Shown here: positions 23,773-36,193 of the stretch, piece by piece
Position numbering within the stretch: the first letter of the stretch is position 1
Layout of the letters: every line of letters begins with the position of its first letter
Origin: Phyto melanocephala
Lineage: Eukaryota > Arthropoda > Insecta > Diptera > Rhinophoridae
Direction of reading: 5' to 3'
Assembly: GCA_941918925.1 (NCBI GenBank)
Contig: OW799237.1
Location: forward strand, 58,885,997 to 58,949,996
DNA length: 64,000 nt
Translations under genes and position numbers: made by a program
The notes under the pieces: model-generated
Database searches by the model: none
Told to the model about the DNA's origin: nothing
What the model saw: the letters and a program-made list of their open reading frames with translations, nothing else

Positions 23773-25036
23773 CAGGGTTGTCAGATTTTTTTTAACCTCC
23801 ATCGCCAAATCGATGATCAAAAATCGCCATAATTCGCCAAAAAAAATATTTTTTAGTTTTTTACAAGAAAATAAATCACCAAAAGTCGCCTAAATTATTT
23901 TTTTTAAGTTGTTGGTAAAATATTTGTTTTATTGGTATGTATAATTCATTTAACAAAAACAAAATAACAAACAAAAAATAAATTAATATATTTCAGGTAA
24001 CATTTTGTATACAAAGATTAAATATAAAAACTTATATTTATTTTAAAAAGCTTTCTTTATACAATTACATAGCTAAAAACATATTTCTAAAAGGTTATAA
24101 ACTTCAGTCTCGTCAGTGTGATCTGTGCTGTTTTGTATATTATACATTTCATTGGCATTAAATTTCTGCAACATGTTTTCTGTTGGCTCAAACGTATTGC
24201 AACAAATCTTATTTAAATTCATATAATTAATTATTCTTATTAAGGCATCAAGGAGTTCATATTGCACTTTGTTTCTTAAACGGGTTTTGGTATAATTCAT
24301 TATCGAAAATACTCTTTCTACGCAAGCGTTGCTAGTTGGAATAACCAACATATTGAGAACGGCCAAAGATATTTCTTTAAAATGAAACGTACCCGCAGCG
24401 TCTTTGTAATTATAAACGTTAGGCCAAAAATCAATTAAGTTTGTAGGTATTTCATCCTTAAAGTAGTCTTTCCAATTAATATAGCACAGTTTTGCCCATT
24501 GAAGCTCGCTGAAACTTTTGTGCTCATAAAGGGTCTCAACGTATCATGAATAACAGAAAAGTTTGCTTGGATCAGCGGATTACCACATTTTGTTATTGAA
24601 AACTCTTTGAAAACTTTAAAAAGCTTCATATTTTCAGGTAAACGGCTCAACATTTCTTTCAAAAGATTTTTTAAATATGTGAAACAATTATCTTTTAAAA
24701 TGTTTATTTGGTCTGGTCTAAAATCTACATTTCTTATTTCAGTCTCAAATTCAGAGCCGTAATCTATTGCATTTAACGGTAGGAAAGACTTAGGGTTATC
24801 AATGACCGAATTTAACATGAGCAAAAAGCTGTCCGCATTTTCAAAATTATTTAAAAATGAAGGCTTTAAAATTTTTTTCGAAAAAATTGTATTAAATATT
24901 AAAAAAGCCAAATATTTCGCCATGCTGATTTTTAATCGCCAAAAACATCGCCATGTCGCCAAATCAAAAATTTTGTCGCCATGACAAGTAAAAAATCGCC
25001 ATGTTTGGCGGAAATTCGCCACATATGACAGCCCTG
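23773..25036. mobile_element. hAT element nested in the CACTG-ended transposon
   Basis: The ends CAGGGTTGTCA and (inverted) CAGGGCTGTCA are flanked by a perfect 8-bp duplication CATATGAT (23765-23772 and 25037-25044), the hAT signature. Both subterminal regions are rich in ATCGCCA/GGCGA repeats (AAAATCGCCAT, AATTCGCCA). At 1264 bp it is internally deleted relative to autonomous hATs. Confidence 0.95.
24073..24900 (-). pseudogene. hAT transposase, C-terminal half, frameshifted
   Basis: On the minus strand the last part reads WKDYFKDEIPTNLIDFWPNV, YNYKDAAGTFHFKEISLAVL and NMLVIPTSNACVERVFSIMN, then YTKTRLRNK. This is the hAT C-terminal dimerisation region (LP.SNA..ERVFS....K..LRN). Upstream, in another frame, is LPENMKLFKVFKEFS with a preceding FRPDQINILKDNCFTYLKNL, matching the middle of hAT proteins of this type. 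The N-terminal zinc finger and first catalytic part are missing. The reading frame continuing past 25036 leaves the element and is not part of the gene. Confidence 0.85.
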
Positions 25037-25328
25037 CATATGATATATGTAACATTTCGTTGAGTGAGCAGGTAATGGAACTAAAGTACAACGGTATTTT
25101 ACATAGTTCTTGGAATTAATATTTATAACAGTATTTTTCAATTACCTGTGATTTCAAATTAAGAACATTAGGGTAGATTCTGGTATTTATTGTATATATA
25201 GAAGCTAATGGGCAATAAGCAAGTCACTTTAATTTGAATATCGTGCGGTTAAAATCGGCAACAGTAAATAGATCTTATAGTGTACTTTGTTATTGTGTAA
25301 AGAAATAAAGTAATTAAAGAATCCACAA

Positions 25329-26700
25329 ATGCCTTCATATTACAAAATGTCAAGGATTTGTAACAAATCTCCAGATTTAGTTTGTTACATATGTGGCGAT
25401 CTAACTTCAAATACTCAACGGGAGACAATATCTTCCAAGGATAAAGATGCTTATCGCCGTTATTTTGGGTTTCCTATCGATGATAGAGATAAAAATTGAC
25501 TGCTATTAATATGTTGTAGTAGCTGTGCAAATTTTTTAAGAGATTGTTTAAAAGGAATTCATAAGTCTTTGCCGTTTATGAAGGCAGCGACTTGGAGTGA
25601 ACCACAAAATCATCAAAATGATTGCTACTTTTGCCATACTAAACACGCGGGCTTACCAAAAAAACCAAAAATAAAGTTACATATCCAAATACCTTATGCG
25701 TCAAACGACCAGTTTACAAATAAATTTTTACCTCCATTGCCTCCTACAGACGATGAAGAAGATGGGCTTTCTGCAGCAACTGAATCCACTTACGCCAACA
25801 TGGGTGTTTCTTCGCATTCATTTGGAAGTCCAACGAGTACACCTTATTTTCCGAATTAAACTGATATGAAAAACTTAGTTTGTAAATCAAGGCTTTAAAA
25901 AAACCAAGTCTGAGCTTCTTGCATCCCAATGAAAAGAATGGAGTTTGGTGCAAATGGACGTTAACGTCTCTTACTTTCGAAATAAAGAACAACCTTTTTT
26001 AATATATTTCAGCAAAGAGGAAGGTTTGATATTTTGCGATAATGCTGATGGACTTTTGCGACAACTGTGTTTCAGTCATAAATCTGAGGATTGGCGGCTT
26101 GTTACTGATTCATCCAAGACAAGTTTGAAAGCCGTTTTACTTCACAATGGCAACAAATTTCCATCGGTCCCACTCGCGTATGCAAGAAATATGAAAGAAA
26201 ACTATTGTAGCATGAAGATGATACTACAAAAAATTAAATATTTACATTACTCATTGAATCTGCAGATTTGAAAGTCGTAGCAATATTAAATGGATTGCAA
26301 AGTGGATATACTAAGGTTTATTGCTTCTTATGTGAATAGGATAGCCGCGCAAAAGAAAAACACTACAATGTTAAAATTTGACCGAAAAGTGTAAATTTTA
26401 TTCCAGGAAAAAAAATGTAGCAGAAGAGCCTTTAAAACAAAAGGAACAAACTCTTCTCTTCATATAAAGCTAGGCCTAATGAAAAATTTTGTCAAAGCAA
26501 TGAACAAGGATGGTGAAGCCTTTCTATACATTAAGAGCAAATTTCCTAGAATCAGAGATGCTACAGTAAAAGAAGGCATATTTGTAGGTCCAAAAATACG
26601 ACAAATTATGAAGGACGAGGTCTTTAGAACGAAATCGAATGATGTGGACAAAAGGGCATGGGAGCTTAAGCTACTTTTTTATTTAAACAATGTTTCCTAA
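25329..26700 (+). pseudogene. Gene of the CACTG-ended transposon, broken
   Basis: Starting at ATG 25329: MPSYYKMSRICNKSPDLVCY, then ICGDLTSNTQRETI, then CSSCANFLRDCLKGIHKSLP and DCYFCHTKHAGLPKK. These form a Cys-rich N-terminal region (CYICG..CCSSC..CYFC) with an in-frame stop at about 25498. Later blocks continue in other frames: WRLVTDSSKTSLKAVLLHNG (about 26092), a GYTKVYCFLCE piece (about 26300), KNVAEEPLKQKE (26412) and AFLYIKSKFPRIRDATVKEG, IFVGPKIRQIMKDE (26516-26620). I recognise this as a protein family dispersed in many animal genomes as a transposon-borne gene, usually longer after the IRQ.MKD block. It is truncated here. Its biochemical role is not established from this sequence. 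Confidence 0.75.
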
Positions 26701-26978
26701 ATAAAAATTAATAATTATTAACAAAAGTTTTGTGTTATTTTAAGTAAAATAGCCTGTAAATATTTTAATTCTTTATTGTTATTTGAAGTTATCTACGGGT
26801 GACGACAGGGTGGGTGCTTTAAGCGAGGCGATGCTACAAAATTACAATCTAGCAAATTTTTTTTGCTTGTATTTGTTGTACGAAAGTAGATAGAAGTAAA
26901 AAGTTGCCATTCATTGTTGCTACAAGTCGCTTTAGTGCGCCCACTCTGACGGTGTTTGCTGCATTACACATATTTGGT

Positions 26979-27482
26979 CAATATTGGGTACCTGCGGTAA
27001 ATTTACAAAAAAATCTAAACTTTTTAACCGATTTTCACGGTTTATGGCTTTTTTTATTTTCAAGATAAGTAGATCTCAGAAAAAAGTTTAAAATGTTGAA
27101 TATATAACTTATATTTTTTTTAATTCCATTTTTTAATTGAAAAATATTACGAATTTTGCACGAAAAAAATTTTTTTTCTCCATTAATTTCTAAATAACTC
27201 CAAAACGATAAGAGATAGAGAAAAATTGTATTCCACTAAAATAAAACTAATTTGGTTATACATTTTTTGGTGTTTTACTTTTGAACTGGTTCTCGAGTTA
27301 GGAGGAAATAAGTCTCCGCACCTGACTAATTTAGGGGGGAAAATTTGCCACGCCCATAAAAAAAAATCCCGATCTGATGGGAAAAAACCGACAACGGATT
27401 TGAGTTCAGCGCGTCAAAATCCATATAGTCCACATAGTTTTATTAAATGGGAAGACAAAAAATTATTTTTTGCAGAGCAGTG
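26979..27482 (-). repeat. Right terminal inverted repeat, 504 bp
   Basis: Partner of 23245-23747 (see that entry). The 97-residue plus-strand frame at 27226-27519 and the minus-strand frame at 23186-23407 share a stretch because they lie in the two inverted repeats. They are not genes. Confidence 0.9.
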
Positions 27483-27499
27483 TTATCTTCTATTCAATA

Positions 27500-28139
27500 G
27501 GTGTGTTCCACATGCATAACGAAACAGTCCGAACTTGCCCAAAGTTACCCAAAAGCGTTCCACATAACAATTTTTGTTCAATTATGAGAGTAATTGAGAG
27601 AGTAATTTTTTTCATTTCCTGTACAAATTTGCCCGAACTTTTTCTTTGGGTAAGTTCGGACAAGAATTTAACAATCAGCTGTTTTTTGTTTACATATGAA
27701 ACTGAAAATTAATCAAAAAATTTGCAAAAGAAAAAGTTTAGTTTTTGTTAAAAAATATATTAAAAAGCAAAATGGAAGGTTTTAATGAAAAAGTTAAAGT
27801 GGTAAATACATTAGTGAATTCATATCTCCCTTGTTCTTTAAAATAAATACTTTTAAAAAATTTACACTGGCTCAGCTTCTCTTTCAGTTCTTTTTAAATT
27901 ATTTTTAACATCTGTTGGCAATGATGCAAATGTTTTGTTTTTATAATGTTATTGCTTTTAAGCGTCTAAAATCACTTAAATAGATTTTAATTTAAAAAGT
28001 AAGCACCATTAGTATTACAAGAAGTGCAAAAATGGTTTTTTGCGTTCCAGCAATTTTGGGTAGTTTTGGCAAATTTAGAGAGTAATTTTCATTTTACTCT
28101 CATAAGTCCGAACTTGTCCGAGATCTTGTGGAACACACC
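27500..28139. mobile_element. 640-bp element with GGTGTGTTCCACA ends
   Basis: The outer ends GGTGTGTTCCACA are perfectly inverted. Further inside are the shared pieces CGGAC and AAGTCCGAACTTG / AACAGTCCGAACTTG, and ATTATGAGAGTAATTGAGAG against AGAGAGTAATTTTCATTTTACTCTCAT. It is flanked by TA on both sides, so a TA-duplicating family is plausible. A short frame near 27772 (MEGFNEKVKVVNTLVNSYLP) is unassigned. It begins only 17 bp after the CACTG-ended element. Confidence 0.75.
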
Positions 28140-31100
28140 TAATATGTTTTTAGTTTAATCTTTTTTTACTCTTAATATTTGTGCAATTTCAAAAATAAAA
28201 TCATATCGCATTTTCTTTCTCTCGTTTTCATATTAAATTAATTTTTTTCCGTTTAAAATAAATATATTAATATTAAAATTATTAGTAAGAAATATTGCAT
28301 TATATTTTTTTCTTATACTGGTGTAATGGTTTTTCTTGTGTAGTGTTGTATAAGTTCCCTATAGCCCTTGGTTATTTTTCGTAGCTGTCAGGGTTTCAGC
28401 TGATTTGCAAGGCGTTCAAAGGAACTGCCGAATTGTTTTTGAGACTTTTGATTAAAACACAAGGCAGGTTGTTGCCGAATTAGTATTGTAATTTCAAGTC
28501 TGATTTTATTTAATTTTATTTGTTCTTATATACTAAGTTTGAAATTAACTCTTAGCGTTTCTAACTTATTATACTTATTGACAAAGTTCTATTTGTCTTT
28601 ATCGGTACCATAAATATATATCAAGATTTACTCTCTCTGTAATTGTACTAGCCAATCAGAATGTTGGTATTTGTAAATGTACTCATTTACATCAAAACAC
28701 TCAATGTGGTTTGTTTGCATTCTGATAACATGTATTCATTTCCATGCATACTTGTCCTATATTCTAGTGAATGTGGGTTAATGCAGTTATTTTTTATCTA
28801 TTGTATACCCTACTTTAATTTGGATTGTATGTATGAATTTCATAGTGGGCAATGTGTGTGCACTAGACACTTGTGAGGTACACTACACTGGTTTATTGGG
28901 TATAATGACTTAAAAACGCTTTGAATTGAATAAATAATTAATCAAACCGAATTTTCACCCTTAAACGAAAGACTTTTGTAGACTCAAATCAAGTACTTAC
29001 TTATTAATATAAAAGTAACTACTAATTTAAGTCCCTATTTATGAACAATCGTAATAAGATCTATTTCGATTCCCCATTTGTAAGCGAGTGTGATAAGAAC
29101 TTTCCTTCAATGACATCGTGGTGTTAAAACAATGAACTACGATGCCAAAATGTAAGCAGTAGAGAACTGTTTTTAGTACTTTCAAATCATTTTTTTTAAT
29201 GAGAGTTTTTGCTGGATTAAAAAAGTGTATGTAGTTTGTGTGAATAATATTTAATTGTGATAACTGTATAAGTTTGTCTCTGCCATATTTTGTGTTCCTG
29301 GCAAATAATATATTCCGATTATTTTATTATTAGCCAATCAGAAGAAAACAGTTGTAAAATTCAAACCAAAATAAAATTAAATAAAATTATCCTGTCAGCA
29401 AGGATACATGTACCTTTACCAAAAATAGTATTTAAAATGACTAAGCGTATCTAATCATTTAAATTATAAATTCAATATCGTAAACAAATACTTACATATT
29501 GTTAGTATCCTGATCGTTTTCTTTAAAATTTAATTTATTTTACTTTAATTTATTTTTCATGTGTTCATACCATTATTTTATGTTTTATTAAACTCGTCAG
29601 CGTGATGTGAATTTGTTGATACCAAACCTACGTCATAATCAAGAATATCTGTTCACTAATTTAAATAAAAAAATAATAAGACGTCGAAAAAAATTAAAAT
29701 GCTTAACATTTTAAAACCACTAAATGCATAAGATTCGCTTAAGTCATTACGCAATTGTTTTCCAGTCTATTTAACTGTCTGTTGATGTTCATCAAATGGC
29801 ATTATTGGATTTTCCTGTGGTTGACATAAAGCATTCAGTTAAACGTTGACGAGTTTTAAGGTGATTTCCCCAAGATAATTATTTAATTTTTTGGAAAAGC
29901 CATTTATTAAAATTTGATTAAAAGTTAAATGAAATGTTTTCTATTTTTTTTTCTTTTGTCAATTTCTGTATTCATTTAGATTTTAACTTAAACTAATTTC
30001 CATTTCCGATTTCAATAGAAACAAGAGGTTTTGCCGACTACCAGGTAAAATGATTAACTCCTGACATTTTTTGCTAGAAAGGAAGACAAAATTAAAATCT
30101 GTGCATTTGTTGAATTTGTTTAATTGAGAATTGATGGAAGGAGTTTATGAAAGCGACATGAAATATATTGATGTTGTGGATGAAGACCAGAAGAGAAACC
30201 ATCGGAACATAATTTATTTGGAAAAATGAGTTTTAGTATCTAGTGTAAAATAATATCTTTGTAAAAAAGGATATTAAGAAACTGTTTTAACTTTGCAAGT
30301 TATAAGATGACCCTCCATTATTTTCAAGTTTTGGAAATGTTGTTGTTGAAAATGAAAAATTTTATATTTCCACAAAGTGAAGTGCTATTCTTTAAATACG
30401 TATTTAACGTTGTTTTTTTATTATGTATCTTAGATGTAAAAGTCATTCAAATTTATCCATTTTCAATTTAATTTTTAAGTTTTTGGGTCTGTAAAGAACT
30501 TTGCAAAGAGTGTATGTGGTTCTGTGATCAAACAAATTTTAATCTGTCCTTCCAAGTAACAATTGCGATGCTTTTTATTTGACTTACTTCCTTTTCGCTT
30601 AGGGTCTCTGTAGCAGAGGATGATGTATTAAAATGATTTCAATGTTTTTAATATTAACGCCATCAATAACAACTAGTGAGAAGTAAAAAACGAAAAAAAT
30701 GTAATAATATAAACAAAAGTTTACAAAGACCGATGTTGATGTTTTTTAACCTGGACGTCGATGTATCGCCGATATATTGACTATAAAAACATCAAGATAA
30801 ACATCGATATTTAAGAATGATACAACAATGTTTTGTTAGACCCTTATTCATAAAGTTTCAACAAACAAATGCTTGGTGAGGTCACCAATAAATCTTGTAA
30901 AAATTACAAATGGAAAACGAAAGTCACATACACTCTTGCCACCACAGGTGAATGATATAAAAAAATAAATAAAAAATTAAAAATATTACTTTCAAAGTAA
31001 AGTATGTCTTAAACCTTTAGATACAAAATAAACTTGTAGTTTGTTGTTCTTATATTGTCTATTAGAATCCAAAATTACGAAAACCTTTAACGATAACGTT

Positions 31101-32250
31101 CTCTGCATGGTGCTCCGTCCCAAATTTAGCTGTATTCACTCGGTTAGTTTTGGAATACAACTTTCTTTTACAGTTCATTCTTTCAACATGACAAACAAAC
31201 TTTAATTTCTTATTTAAAAATAATAATAAAAACAAAATAATTAAAGCCAGAAATATATATTGTCTTAGAAACGTTAAGCTTATTTTTGACTTCTTTAATT
31301 TTATCTTCTTATAGCTTTAAGCTTATTCGGATATTAATTAAAATTGCATTTCACCCCAAAACCAATAATTTGTATAATGAAATAGATTAGTGTATTCGAA
31401 ATACAATACATATTTACTTTGCATACATGTTTCGTGTATATGCTCATAATTACAATGAGAATTTCAATTATTTCATGGTCGGCTCTGCTGATGTTGTTGC
31501 TTCTGTGTACAAGACGTTCGTAATTAAATTTTGGCAATATGTTATATAAAAACTTGGTTCAATATAACAATGATTGACAGGATTAGTATGTGCTTCTGTT
31601 TACTTTACTACTAGTAATAATAATTGATGTTCTGGTAAGAGTTTGCCAAGTAAATTTCTTGGGGAAAATAATAGTGTATTTAGCTAAAATTTGCTTTCTT
31701 TTTAATAACCAACGTTATACTTTTAGCTAAATTGAGGAGAATCATGTTGCTCGCAGAGTCTTATTTTCTAAATCTTAGCCAAAATAATTGGTTCATTATA
31801 GTTTTTTTCGAATTTTATTTTGAACTCATTTTATATCTACATTAAAAGAGAAAAAACATCATCCCTTATTTATTTATTTATTTATTTATAAATACGTGCT
31901 CATAACACACTAGGAATAATGCCTTCCAATAAATAAATGCCAATTTTCATTTATTTGAGGAAAAATTTATAACACATGTACGTATACTTATGTGTTGTTT
32001 AAAACTCTATTTGAAATTATAAAACATGACATAAAATCATTTAATTTTAATTTTTGTTTAGCAACGTGTTGTACCCAGTTGTTGCTTGCTGTCAACCAAG
32101 TACAAATTAATATTGTCACAGATTTATTTAGATTTTAATTTTTAACGGGCGATTATCAGCCTTTCACCCCTTATCACAGGCAAGATCCACACCTGTGTAT
32201 AAGGATTGAATTGTCTAACACAGTGTGACGCACGTTTTTATTGTTAAAAG
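28140..32250 (-). other. Trpm: Trpm intron, 4.1 kb with no recognised feature
   Basis: AT-rich, no transposon ends or coding blocks found. There is a TTTA microsatellite near 31866-31890. The segment at 30735-30815 has several ATCGATGT/ACATCGAT-like words that may be a decayed MITE. Confidence 0.5.
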
Positions 32251-32257
32251 CTAATAG

Positions 32258-33082
32258 TAGATCGTAACCAAAAGAAATCACCCTATCGGAAGATGCTATT
32301 ATTTTTACAAATGGCGGCCATTGTCAATTGTGTTTTGAAATTTGTGAACTAGACAGATGTAGAATACAAGTGAACAAGCCATAGAGCGATACAATCCCCA
32401 AGGACGCGGAATAATCGTGTCTATTTTTTTCTACAAAAATCATAATAAGCGATGAGGCTCATTTCCACCTCAGTGGGAACGTGAACAAGAAAAACTATTG
32501 CTTCTGAAAGCACCGAAAAACCACGAATAATGCAGGAGGAGCCATTACACCTGCTCAAAGTGACTGCATGGTGCGCTGTTTATGCTGGAGGAGTCATCGG
32601 GCCATTTTTTTTTCGAGGACGCCGCTGGTCAAACGACAACAGTGGACAGTGCGAGCTTTAGAGCCATGTTAGTCGAGTTTTTTCTGCCGCAATTGAACGA
32701 GTTATGCCTGGAGGACATGTGGTTCCAGCAGGACGGATCATTTACCTTGGCCCGCAAGATCTTCCGATTTAACTGTTCTAGACTTTTTTGTGGGGTTTCT
32801 TGAAGTCTCATGTTTATGTAAACAACACAGAGACCCAGGAAGCCCTTGGGGACAACATTCGACACGAGTGGGAGAATCTGTCGCCCGAAGTTTTTGCAGA
32901 AGTGATTAAAAATGCTATAAAGGGAGCCAGTATAGCAATCAATTGTGACGGCTCTCATTTCGCCGATATCATCTTCTCGACTTGCCAATAAAATTCTAAA
33001 AGCTCAAATAAACAGAATCGAAGTTTTTTATTTAGAAAAATAAATGAGAGCCAAACAATATCGGATGATTTCTTTAAGCCCA
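32258..33082 (+). mobile_element. Tc1/mariner-like relic
   Basis: Imperfect ends AAAGAAATCACCCTATCGG (near 32271) and, inverted, AAAGAAATCATCCGATATTG (near 33060-33080) enclose a broken transposase. Exact ends and the TA duplication could not be fixed. Confidence 0.65.
32432..32991 (+). pseudogene. Mariner-like transposase, C-terminal two thirds
   Basis: Three frames in order. At about 32432: IIISDEAHFHLSGNVNKKN, the first catalytic Asp block. At 32600-32760: FFFEDAAGQTTTVDSASFRA, MLVEFFLPQLNELCLEDMWF and QQDGS, the second Asp block, where the usual AxxH that follows is lost. At 32788-32991: MWGFLKSHVYVNNTETQEAL, GDNIRHEWENLSPEVFAEVI and IAINCDGSHFADIIF, the usual C-terminal end with LWG..K..VY and GxHxxDxIF. 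The N-terminal helix-turn-helix region is not found. Frameshifts and stops make it inactive. The minus-strand frame 32629-32988 is a shadow. Confidence 0.85.
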
Positions 33083-33439
33083 CCTTGTATATCAAATAAA
33101 ATTTTTGATTACAAGGTGCCTAACAATAAGTGGAATAATAAATAAAGTACCGTTAGTTTAAGAAAAATTGTAAATTTCTAGTGCATTCCCTTCGAATAGT
33201 ATCGGAGACCTAACTTTTTTTATCGCATTGAATTTATAGCTTAAATATAAATTTAATTAAATTAAATGTTATTTTTTTGCCAATAATGCGAACCCCAGAT
33301 TATTTAATTGAAATAAACCAACACTATAAAATGTATAATCGTAATAGTATTTAATATTTTTTATCTTATATAGGAATATTCTAATTTAACTGTATATTGT
33401 TACCTGTACTCGAAAATCAATAAAGGAAATGCATTGCAT

Positions 33440-34252
33440 TATTATTTTGTTATTAACAGTAATCACTATGGAATAATCTCTTTATACTAAAGTATGTATC
33501 ACTTTCTTGGTATAACTTCGATATGATAGTAAAATGTTTTCGTAAATTTAGTCTTTTAATAAAAGTGCGCGTTGTAGTAGGCGTGTCGAAGTTATTTCTG
33601 CTAATAAATACAACCTAGATATTTGAATACAATCCTTAATTCTTCCAAAATCTTTATTCACTGAGAAATTATATAAATTTGAGATAAAGCGTTATATGGG
33701 AGGTGGACGTGTCACATTTATTTTCCGTTAGTACAAAGCCTTTGACCAAAAAGCAATGCTTGCCAAATTTCAAAATCATACATCTAATTTTGTTAATTAT
33801 ATTACGTTTTTAATTTTGAATATACCGAAAAATACACTGTGTGGTATAAACTTTCGTACATTTGATTTATAACTCCTTTCCTAATTAAAAAATTTTGGTA
33901 TTTTTCAAGGAAAAATATTTTTTTTACTCAGGAAATATACTCTACGTTAATGCGTTTGGACACAATTACCTTTTATTCGATGTTGGAAGGACACGGTTTT
34001 TGTGACCTACTCTTGCATTACGAGCTATAACGCTTCCCGTAATATTCTGATTTAGCCCATTTTCAATTCTAAGCAAACCTTGTGTATAAGAAATACACAA
34101 CAGACGGACGGACATAGCTAGATCGTCATAAAATGAAACCCCGATTCAGAATATATATATAATATATAGGGTCTAAAATGCATATTTCGATGTGTTACAA
34201 ACGGAATGACAAAATGAAAATACTCACACACCATTTTTTTTGGCGGCGTGTA
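33440..34252 (+). repeat. Type 2 fly repeat, single copy
   Basis: It carries AATCACTATGGAATAATCTC at the left, then AGTAGGCGTGTCGAAG, TATATGGGAGGTGGACGTG, AATACACTGTGTGGTATAA, GACACAATTACCTTTTATTCG and ACAGACGGACGGACATAGCT. It ends ACGGAATGACAAAATG, then CCATTTTTTTTGGCGGCGTG. The palindromic head present at 44108 is missing here, so the left end is truncated. Confidence 0.85.
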
Positions 34253-35430
34253 TAATAAAAATGTACACAGAAAGAAATATTGCCAATGTTTAACAAATTA
34301 ACTATTTAATTACTTTTTGAGTTGTAAAAACATGTTTAATTAATTTCAGTTGCTTTTAAATATTTTCAAAAAGTAAAACATTTTATGTAGCTTAACAGCC
34401 ATTTAAAGTTAATATAACTGCCGATTTTTTGAAAACGAAGCAAAAATATACTACAATCAACCTTCCGAGCAAGCATTTGGTAGATTATTTGACAATCGGT
34501 ATAATTTCGCGACTCTTTTTTTATTCGTTCAGGCGATTGTTGAATAAAAAAACATTTATTTTTTTTAATCATTTTGACGATTTTTGGGCGAGTGAATCGC
34601 CTATTACGCATTATAGCGAGCAAAAATTATGTTTGTGAATACAATTTAATTTTTTTCGCTTGTTTTTTGGATTATGCTCTGAATTGAAAGAGATAAAAGT
34701 TGTGAGTCAAATTCTATTTAGTATTTTTTTTTTTCATTCTTTTCGCAAATAATATAATAATATTTTTTTTATTGATTTCGTTTGCAATACAATTTTTATT
34801 TTTAAAAGTCGTCGTGTTTCATTCCTCTCACAAATTTAATATATTTCATTCTAAGCAAAATGAATTAAAAACGAATAATTTGTTTTAAAAATTTCCTCTT
34901 TTTATTTGTTGTTGTTTGTGGTATGAAAAAAATCTTAACATTAAATAATGTACAGTAGCAATCATAATAATTTAAACAACACAATGCGTTCTTAGCAGAT
35001 TGGATTTTGCTTATATGTATATAAATAGCTGTATCGTGTATAAATATTATATTTTATGTATCCATACATACATATATAATATTTTTATCCTCATAAATTT
35101 AATTATAATTGATTTTAAAAATGCGGGCAAGAAAAACAACTTTATAGGTCTAATAAAATAATTAGGCATTTATATAAAAAGGTAAAGTCTTAAAAGGATA
35201 TGCGTATTAGCAAAACAAATATATAAACATATATACCTGAAACTGTAAACAGAAAATTCATTATATTCCTAATTTTTTTTTTTATCATTAAAGTAAAAAT
35301 CCTTGTTTGTCTTAAATTGAAACTCGGTATAAAAGCTACTTTATATATAAGCATATGTCAAGCGCCTATAGGTAAAAAGTTGTGTGTCACACTGGGTAAC
35401 AACAACAATACCTAAAAAATAAACGACATC
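34253..35430 (-). other. Trpm: Trpm intron, nothing recognised
   Basis: AT-rich sequence. The opposed frames 34366-34623 and 34429-34638 overlap each other in antisense and show no family similarity. Confidence 0.5.
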
Positions 35431-35433
35431 AAT

Positions 35434-36193
35434 AACAAGTAACAGTGCTATATTCGGCCGTGCCGAATCTTATATACCCTTCACAACGTGTAGTCATGCA
35501 ATAACAATTGTTTGTATCACCATTCATCCCATATAAAATACGTGCATACGTACACGTTAGAATAAATGTGGCATCGAATCCCAGCTGAGCCAAAAAAATT
35601 TTATTTTATTTTATTTAATATATTATTTATATTTTATTATTTTTTTTTAATTTTTTTTAAATTTTTTAAAAAAATTTTTTTAGAAAAATTTTTTTAAATT
35701 TTTTTTTAAATTTTTTTAAAATTTTTTTTTGTAGTTTTTTTTTTATTATTTTTTTCTTATTTTTAATATTTTTTTTTTGGTAATTTATTTTGTTTGGTAT
35801 GTTTTTTACATGTATGTATGTATGTATGTATGTATGTTGTTGTTGTAATTGTGAAAAAAACGAGGTGGTCGTGGTTTTTTGCTCATATCTCAGAAAGTTA
35901 TGGGGCGATTGTGCTGAATTTCAATAGCGATTCATTCCTGGATATTTCCAAGAGATTGATACCATATACAGATCTGAGGAACATATAGTTGCTTCTAAAA
36001 GTTGATTTCAACCAACACACGGACAGACGGGCAGACGGACAGACGGACAGACGGTCAGGGCTTAATCGACTCCCCTTTTCATAAGCTTTCAGAAAATATA
36101 TACTTTATGGGGTCGGAAATGAAAATTGTAGAAATTACAAACGGAATGACAAAGCTATATATACCCTTGTGCACCACAGGTGAAGGGTATAAA
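35434..36193 (-). repeat. Type 1 fly repeat, inverted single copy
   Basis: It begins GTGCTATATTCGGCCGTGCC (the inverse of the array copies' right end) and runs through CCTTCACAACGTGTAGTCATG, A/T tracts, an ATGT microsatellite (about 35812-35836), CGAGGTGGTCGTGG and GTTGATTTCAACC. It continues through repeated CAGACGGACAGACGG and ACTTTATGGGGTCGGAAATG to TATATACCCTTGTGCACCAC and GGTGAAGGGTATA. Frames at 35794 and 36002 fall inside and are chance. Confidence 0.9.

Larger units (their letters stand above)
23245..27482. mobile_element. CACTG-ended DNA transposon with 0.5-kb inverted repeats
   Basis: The ends are CACTGCTCTGCAA and TTGCAGAGCAGTG, flanked by the 3-bp duplication TTA (23242-23244 and 27483-27485). 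Inverted repeats run 23245-23747 and 26979-27482 (about 503 bp, highly similar). CACTG ends plus a 3-bp TWA duplication point to the CMC group (EnSpm/Chapaev3-like). The superfamily assignment is inference. A hAT copy sits inside; without it and its duplication the element is about 2.97 kb. The gene is at 25329-26700. Confidence 0.85.

Noticed and set aside
24932..25141. Minus-strand frame crossing the right edge of the hAT copy
   Set aside because: It runs across the element boundary and duplication at 25037, so it is a chance fusion.
27226..27519. 97-residue frame similar to the inverse of 23186-23407
   Set aside because: The similarity arises because both lie in the two terminal inverted repeats of one transposon; not a duplicated gene.
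32629..32988. 119-residue minus-strand frame
   Set aside because: Antisense shadow of the mariner-like transposase, whose plus-strand motifs are clear.
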